From assembly GCA_902518075.1 (NCBI GenBank), contig CABYEX010000041.1:1-10879 (forward strand): DNA of 10,879 bases, written 5' to 3'. How positions within the stretch are numbered: position 1 is the first letter of the stretch; each line of letters begins with the position of its first letter. The DNA is from Halieaceae bacterium. GTDB lineage: Bacteria; Pseudomonadota; Gammaproteobacteria; Pseudomonadales; Halieaceae. Shown in pieces: positions 7,563 to 10,879 of this stretch. Under the pieces are notes generated by a model, which worked only from the letters and a program-made list of their open reading frames with translations, made no database searches and had not been told where the DNA came from. The translations under genes were made by a program, and so were the position numbers.

Positions 7563-7630
7563 TGGTTTTTCTCCGTTAACATATGAAAAAGACCAGCAGA
7601 CGCTAATCATGTGGACTTAGTTTTTCAAAC

Positions 7631-7834
7631 TGCCCTTTCATATATTTGGGCGGTTACCAACACAATTACAACTGCAGGTAATCCTCCCGGGGAGGGGTGT
7701 TCTAGTGACGAATGCGTGACACACCCAGTTACACCCAACGCGGCTCAGTACAGTAAGAATGGCTTTATTGCTGAGGTTTGTGTTTTGTTGGGATGTACTG
7801 GAATGTAACGGGAGTAGGGCGCCAAGCACTTAAA
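7631..7834 (+). repeat. Interspersed repeat copy R3, long form, fused to the tRNA fragment
   Basis: The core is TATATTTGGGCGGTTACC ... GCAGGTAATCC. TTACC (7654-7658) pairs with GGTAA (7677-7681), where R1 has TAACC/GGTTA; both arms changed and pairing is kept. In the second hairpin (from 7683) the C tract carries a T and the G tract the matching A. The tail aligns with R2 from TGTTCTAGTGAC through ACCCAACGCGGCTCAGTACA to GGGAGTAGGGCGCCAAGCAC. It then continues without a gap into the 3' tRNA-Leu sequence. Confidence 0.85.
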
Positions 7835-7886
7835 ATCCCCCGGCCATTGGGGCCGAGCCGGTTTAAGTCCGGCCCCTTGCACCAAT
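7828..7886 (+). repeat. Right attachment-type repeat (attR): decayed 3' half of tRNA-Leu
   Basis: ACTTAAAATCCCCCGGCCAT and the following bases through CACCAAT repeat 2767-2825 without gaps; 54 of 59 match by eye. The T stem GCCGG/CCGGC is kept. The acceptor half is CCCTTGC, which could no longer pair with the GCCCGGG of the intact gene, and no 5' tRNA half is present, so this is not a tRNA gene. It is best read as the original tRNA 3' end displaced by an insertion, or as the end of an inserted module. It lies 26 bp after the end of the next minus-strand gene. Confidence 0.82.
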
Positions 7887-7911
7887 CAAAAATGCTGAAG
7901 TGGAGAGGTCT

Positions 7912-8445
7912 TTACTCTTTTTGTGAAAGTCTTGAGTAAACATTTATCCGCTTAATTTTTTTGGCTACGAAGTGGATGTCATGCACATGATGTTCAGTGA
8001 CCTGATTTCCATCGGCGTCGTTGAACGTGATGTCGTTGCCTGTGGTGAGCCAAGTCTCAGTAGCACCGCCATTAGTTGCGCCATCGTTCGCTATCATCCA
8101 CATCACCTTCCACTTTGGATTTTCAGAGGACGCAAACCAATCCTTTAAAAATTCAATGTGAGTTGTATTTCCCTTAATAACCCCCCCATCAGGCAGGTAA
8201 CCTTCCCAATCATCAGCATTTACAGCCGCAATTCCATCCAAATCTCTGTCATTGTGAGCCTGTATGTAATCAACCCAAATTTTTTGTGTGTCGGTATTGC
8301 CTGCAAGCAGCTGATTGGGGGTGCCGTCATCCGAATAGACAGTTCCAATTACAGCGGCACTTTTCATTTCTCCGTCTTCGTGATGCCCAGCTTGCGCCGA
8401 AACTGAAATAACAATGGAGAGTGCTGCTAGTAGAGAAGTTTTCAT
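7912..8445 (-). CDS. Secreted NTF2/SnoaL-like protein (177 aa)
   Basis: The start ATG (8443-8445) has AGGAG five to six bases upstream. The product opens with a signal peptide (MKTSLLAALSIVISVSAQA) and a His/Glu-rich start of the mature chain. The core TQKIWVDYIQAHNDRDLDGI, then DDWEGYLPDGGVIKG, FLKDWFAS, WKVMWMIAND and HHVHDIHFVAKKIKRINVY follows the usual helix-then-sheet order of NTF2-like folds. The IxGxxxIxxFLxxWF pattern is typical of SnoaL-like proteins. Function is unknown; a small-molecule binding or isomerase role in the periplasm is conceivable. It lies on the same strand as the NTF2-like gene at 7077-7562, and the tRNA fragment and R3 separate the two. They are clearly divergent in sequence, so not a recent duplication. 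Confidence 0.75.
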   Translation of the reverse strand: MKTSLLAALSIVISVSAQAGHHEDGEMKSAAVIGTVYSDDGTPNQLLAGNTDTQKIWVDYIQAHNDRDLDGIAAVNADDWEGYLPDGGVIKGNTTHIEFLKDWFASSENPKWKVMWMIANDGATNGGATETWLTTGNDITFNDADGNQVTEHHVHDIHFVAKKIKRINVYSRLSQKE

Positions 8446-8590
8446 GTTGGCTCCTGAGGGGTTTTCACTAAAGGCTTCCCCCAGAACTTACTTCAAGGGT
8501 GAGGAAAAAGATATCAAAGCTGTCACGGGGGAATATGCTTTTTCTCCAGCCGAAGCTTTTTTCAGCGAGGAAATTGCTGAGAATTTGATG

Positions 8591-8637
8591 TCACCCCCTA
8601 CTGTATCTGGGCGGTAATCATCACAATCTAGCCCCCG
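8591..8637 (+). repeat. Interspersed repeat copy R4, short form
   Basis: CACCCCCTACTGTATCTGGG, then CGGTAATCATCACAAT, match R1 closely. About a dozen bases before TAGCCCCC are missing compared with R1, so the stem shrinks to GGGC-GG-TA/TAGCCC. No G tract follows. The 330-bp space between the NTF2-like gene and the SPFH gene contains this copy, the box at 8667 and no gene I can support. Confidence 0.75.
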
Positions 8638-8666
8638 CCAAACAATTCAATCACCTTACATTGTCT

Positions 8667-8695
8667 CTGACATGACCTCTCATATGGGTAGCCAT
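8667..8695 (+). promoter_or_regulatory. Box shared upstream of two genes (copy 2)
   Basis: CTGACATG, then CCTCTCATATGGGTAGCCAT, match the box at 4421-4451 with small gaps. It stands about 80 bp before the SPFH start. It may be a promoter element or part of the repeat family's outer flank. Confidence 0.35.
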
Positions 8696-8775
8696 AGTAT
8701 GCTTGCTACTGCACCTAAGGCCGCGGGCCCAGATTTAAGTTACGAGGTGCAAGTGCAAACATTCAGGGGATGATT

Positions 8776-9699
8776 ATGGAGCAGGTTGATATAGGGGTTG
8801 TTTTAACCCTCGTTTTTTTAGGGCTCGCTGTATTGCTGGCGTTTAAAAGTGTTGCCATTGTTCCGCAGTCAGATGAGTACGTAGTTGAGAGGTTTGGAAG
8901 GTATCGGGTCACGTTGGCTGCAGGAATCAATCTCTTAGTCCCATTTCTCGATCGAGTTGCACATAAAATTCAGATTTTGGAACGGCAGCTCGACGCTTTC
9001 GTCATATCAGTTATCACACGCGACAATGTGGAGATTGAGCTCGAAACAACAGTGTTTTTCCGCGTCATCAATGCCTCCAAATCTGTATATCGAATAAAAA
9101 ATGTGCCACTTGCATTGAGAACCACTGCGGAATCAATTATCCGTAGCGCTGCTGGAAAACTCGAACTAGACGAAGTTCAAAGCAGTCGTCAAAAAATGAA
9201 TGAGGAGATTCTGCAGAATTTACGCGAAGCATCTGAGGTTTGGGGGTTAGAGATAACCCGATCTGAAATTACTGATGTGAGAGTTGACGAAGCGACTAAA
9301 GAGGCCCAAAGGCAACAATTGAACGCTGAGCGTGAGCGCAGAGCAACTGTCGCAAGGGCTGAAGGTGAGAGGCAGAGGGTGGAACTGCAAGCAGACGGCG
9401 AGTTATACGAAGCTCAGAAAAACGCTGAGGCTATTAAGCTGACAGCAGATGCTGAAGCTTACGCCGTGATTAAGAAGGCCGCAGCTGATGCAGAGCAAAC
9501 GAGAGTGATTGCTGAAGCGATATCTCAGGATGGACAGCCCGCAATAGACTTTGAAATATTGAAGCGTCAGGTCGATGCGATAGGCTTGCTTGCATCATCC
9601 GATAACACTAAGACTATTGTGTTGCCCTCAGATGTTACGAAAACGATTGGGGGATTAGCAGGTCTTCAGGAAGCGCTTAGACGTACCGAGGATGCCTGA
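8776..9699 (+). CDS. SPFH/Band 7 membrane protein (QmcA/stomatin-like)
   Basis: I chose the ATG at 8776 (AGGGG seven bases upstream) over the one at 8770, which sits directly against the same Shine-Dalgarno sequence. The protein has 307 residues. One N-terminal transmembrane helix (about 6-23) precedes the SPFH/prohibitin domain (about 25-170), with VPQSDEYVVERFGRY, VITRDNVEIELETTVFFRV and the FGLEI-like VWGLEI. A charged Ala/Glu/Arg-rich coiled coil follows (about 170-250, with REEA-like repeats such as ARAEGERQRVELQADGE) and then a C-terminal region ending in TIGGLAGLQEAL. Family members form large ring or cage assemblies in the membrane and modulate membrane proteases or raft-like domains. 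Only 1 bp separates its stop from the NfeD-like start, and an SPFH plus NfeD pair is a standard operon. The gene looks intact. Confidence 0.93.
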   Translation: MEQVDIGVVLTLVFLGLAVLLAFKSVAIVPQSDEYVVERFGRYRVTLAAGINLLVPFLDRVAHKIQILERQLDAFVISVITRDNVEIELETTVFFRVINASKSVYRIKNVPLALRTTAESIIRSAAGKLELDEVQSSRQKMNEEILQNLREASEVWGLEITRSEITDVRVDEATKEAQRQQLNAERERRATVARAEGERQRVELQADGELYEAQKNAEAIKLTADAEAYAVIKKAAADAEQTRVIAEAISQDGQPAIDFEILKRQVDAIGLLASSDNTKTIVLPSDVTKTIGGLAGLQEALRRTEDA

Positions 9700-9700
9700 C

Positions 9701-9988
9701 ATGGATTTGTTACTGCGGTATGAAATCTGGCTTATAGCAGCAGTTATTTTTGTGGCGGTCGATGTGTTAATTGGGCTCGACTTTATCCTGCTTGCTTTTG
9801 GTATTGGGGCTGCCACGACAGGTGCCTCCTTATTCTGGAATGACAGTCTAAACCTGCCGTACACGACAGATTGGGAGTCGTTGATCACTTTTTTTGGGAT
9901 CTTCAGTTTATGTATCCTTTACCCGCTTCGGATTGTTATTAAACGCTTGCAGAGCAAGGATGACATCGCTGACATTAATAAGTATTGA
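9701..9988 (+). CDS. NfeD-like small membrane protein
   Basis: The start is ATG at 9701, with GAGG nine bases upstream inside the end of the SPFH gene; an ATG at 9692 would overlap by 8 bp but lacks a spaced ribosome site. The protein has 95 residues. It has hydrophobic segments IWLIAAVIFVAVDVLIGLDF, ILLAFGIGAATTGASLFW and LITFFGIFSLCILYPLRIVI, then a short polar tail. The pattern of a polar start, two close hydrophobic segments with many Gly/Ala and a third helix matches short NfeD proteins, which normally continue into a C-terminal OB-fold of about 60-70 residues. That OB-fold is absent, so this is a membrane-only variant or a truncated copy. It is translationally linked to the SPFH gene and presumably its membrane partner. 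Confidence 0.78.
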   Translation: MDLLLRYEIWLIAAVIFVAVDVLIGLDFILLAFGIGAATTGASLFWNDSLNLPYTTDWESLITFFGIFSLCILYPLRIVIKRLQSKDDIADINKY

Positions 9989-10049
9989 TGGCATCTCAAA
10001 AAGCCCTGACTCATCCAAAGCCTTTGTTGGCTATATCTGCTCGCTAACA

Positions 10050-10136
10050 CTGTATACGGACGGTAACCATTACATTAGCAGTTAGCCCCACCGGAGAGTT
10101 AGATTTCGTCAGGTGGTGGGGCAGGGCAGCATGCCG
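10050..10136 (+). repeat. Interspersed repeat copy R5
   Basis: ACTGTATACGGACGGTAACC then ATTACA and GCAGTTAGCCCC match the core, with TAAC/GTTA pairing kept. The second hairpin differs: GCCCCACC (10085-10092) pairs perfectly with GGTGGGGC (10115-10122). The tail GTCAGGTGGTGGGGCAGGGC through ATGCCG (10107-10136) matches R1 at 28 of 30 positions. This copy fills the 290-bp gap between the NfeD-like gene and the PhzF fragment; no gene is visible in that gap. Confidence 0.8.
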
Positions 10137-10278
10137 CAGATCGATCAGTAAAGGACTATAGATTTGCGGGTTGTGATTGGCTTGCCTGATTTTGCTACCG
10201 ATACGATGTTTCTGTCCGCTATTGTGGGTGTCGAGTTGTGATCATTACCCTCTTGCCAATAATTAGGGGCCCCTGCCA

Positions 10279-10545
10279 ATGTCTCTTCATCTTTATCAGG
10301 TTGATGCCTTCACTAACCGTCTGTTTGGCGGTAATCCAGCGGCGGTTGTACCGCTGTCAGAATGGCTTCCGGATCACGTGATGTGTGCCATCTCAGCGGA
10401 AAACAACTTGTCAGAGACTGCCTTTTTCGTACCTGCTATCGATAATGGTGCCGATTTTCATCTGCGCTGGTTCACCCCGACGGTGGAAGTAGGCCTTTGC
10501 GGGCAAGTTCACCGCTGGCTTCTGCTTTTTAATTTCCTCCGTTAG
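10279..10545 (+). pseudogene. PhzF-family isomerase, N-terminal fragment
   Basis: The ATG at 10279 has AGGGG nine bases upstream. The first about 75 residues are plain PhzF family (phenazine biosynthesis-like epimerase/isomerase fold): LYQVDAFTNRLFGGNPAAVV, then SAENNLSETAFFV with the conserved catalytic Glu, HLRWFTPTVEVGLCG. In the family the next residues are HAT(L)AAAH; here the sequence changes abruptly after CG to QVHRWLLLFNFLR and stops. At 88 residues against about 260-300 for the family, three quarters of the protein including the second lobe is missing. The switch at about 10500-10506 coincides with the point where the opposite-strand gene loses its own end, so this is a recombination junction rather than a simple nonsense change. 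Confidence 0.82.
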
Positions 10546-10788
10546 CATCTCGCTCTCTAGAGCAAGCAAAATTCTTTCAGTGCCGAATCTGCCAGCCGCG
10601 CCATAATTACCCATTGATTTAAAGCGTCTTTCTGACCTGCGTTTCGCTGATATCTCTCGTTCAATCCGACAGTATTCCTGCTCCAACGAAGCAGCGGACC
10701 CAGTGGTGCGCTCTGCTAACATCTCATGATCTTCTGCTGCGGAAACGATGGGCAGCATCAACAAGACGGCAACTAGTGGTTTAATCAT
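10411..10788 (-). CDS. Secreted small charged protein, C-terminus replaced at a junction
   Basis: The ATG at 10786-10788 starts a signal peptide (MIKPLVAVLLMLPIVSA). A polar helical mature part follows (SLEQEYCRIEREISAKRRSE, then FKSMGNYGAAGRFG and LALESEMLTEEIKKQ). I do not recognise a family; the single Cys and Arg/Glu-rich helix resemble small periplasmic coiled-coil proteins, with weak similarity to DUF1090. The last about 30 residues (from NLPAKAYFHRRGE) read antisense through the PhzF fragment and are not original, so the true C-terminus was lost at about 10500-10506. The upstream frame stays open to the right edge without a ribosome site, and I kept the ATG because of the signal peptide. 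Confidence 0.5.
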   Translation of the reverse strand: MIKPLVAVLLMLPIVSAAEDHEMLAERTTGSAASLEQEYCRIEREISAKRRSERRFKSMGNYGAAGRFGTERILLALESEMLTEEIKKQKPAVNLPAKAYFHRRGEPAQMKIGTIIDSRYEKGSL

Positions 10789-10879
10789 CTTTTTCGGTGT
10801 CTTCGGGTTTGAACAGCAGAATGCCAGTGGAGAAGTCCTAAGAAAACCCGCTTTAAATCTTGCTTTAAGGATGCCGTGG

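Noticed and set aside
5818..7834. Repeats as a CRISPR array or as ends of a single insertion sequence
   Set aside because: Copies are about 1-1.8 kb apart with genes between them, are all in direct orientation, and no transposase or cas gene is present.
7821..7884. A second functional tRNA-Leu gene
   Set aside because: Only the 3' half is present. The sequence before ACTTAAAAT belongs to repeat R3, and no GCAAGGG or GCCCGGG 5' acceptor arm or D-arm exists.
8414..8617. A small plus-strand frame of 67 residues upstream of R4
   Set aside because: It overlaps the start and signal peptide of the NTF2-like gene antisense, runs into the repeat, and has no convincing ribosome site.
4228..10136. Repeats R1-R5 as integron attC sites with a gene-cassette array
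   Set aside because: The paired boxes are GGGC-GG-TAAC and GTTAGCCC, which do not meet RYYYAAC/GTTRRRY. There is no integron integrase in the window, and gene orientation is mixed. Only the cassette-like layout remains suggestive.

Overview
The window looks like a chromosomal segment of a gammaproteobacterium, probably marine. The support is a gamma-type tRNA-Leu(UAA) with encoded CCA, a relic of an exosortase of the XrtH type, an NSS-family sodium symporter, an SPFH/NfeD pair, and Shine-Dalgarno-led genes. The lineage is an inference from protein flavour, not from a marker gene. The first 2.7 kb appears richer in GC than most of the rest, and the change falls close to the tRNA.

Layout. Positions 1-725 hold the 3' part of a probable MerR-type regulator. 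Convergent to it, 702-1239 (minus) is a broken exosortase H gene, lying directly downstream of an NSS sodium-dependent transporter (1236-2585, minus). tRNA-Leu follows at 2736-2823. From there to about 10.1 kb the window is a string of modules of one or two genes: a truncated beta-lactamase-type hydrolase; a secreted methyltransferase-like protein; a secreted DUF3047 protein plus a tiny membrane protein; an SpsF-type cytidylyltransferase; two secreted NTF2/SnoaL-like proteins on the minus strand; and an SPFH-NfeD operon. The right edge has a decapitated PhzF gene fused tail-to-tail with another truncated gene.

What ties the region together is non-coding. First, the 3' half of the tRNA-Leu gene (2767-2825) recurs as a decayed direct repeat at 7828-7886, the usual footprint of a tRNA-targeting integrative element with crossover in the anticodon loop. 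It delimits about 5.06 kb with no integrase. Second, five copies of an interspersed repeat (R1-R5, all in the same orientation) sit between the gene modules. The copies can fold into a hairpin and show compensatory changes. Third, two longer versions (R2 and R3) share a tail of about 200 bp that ends exactly where the tRNA identity begins, and in R3 it runs straight into the tRNA fragment. The best reading is a mosaic island built by repeated insertion or recombination of small non-autonomous modules at tRNA-Leu. The recombinase would be elsewhere or lost.

The cargo genes do not form one pathway. Most are single-gene modules for envelope or periplasmic proteins, apart from the cytidylyltransferase and the PhzF relic. 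Several genes at the edges are relics: exosortase, beta-lactamase and PhzF.
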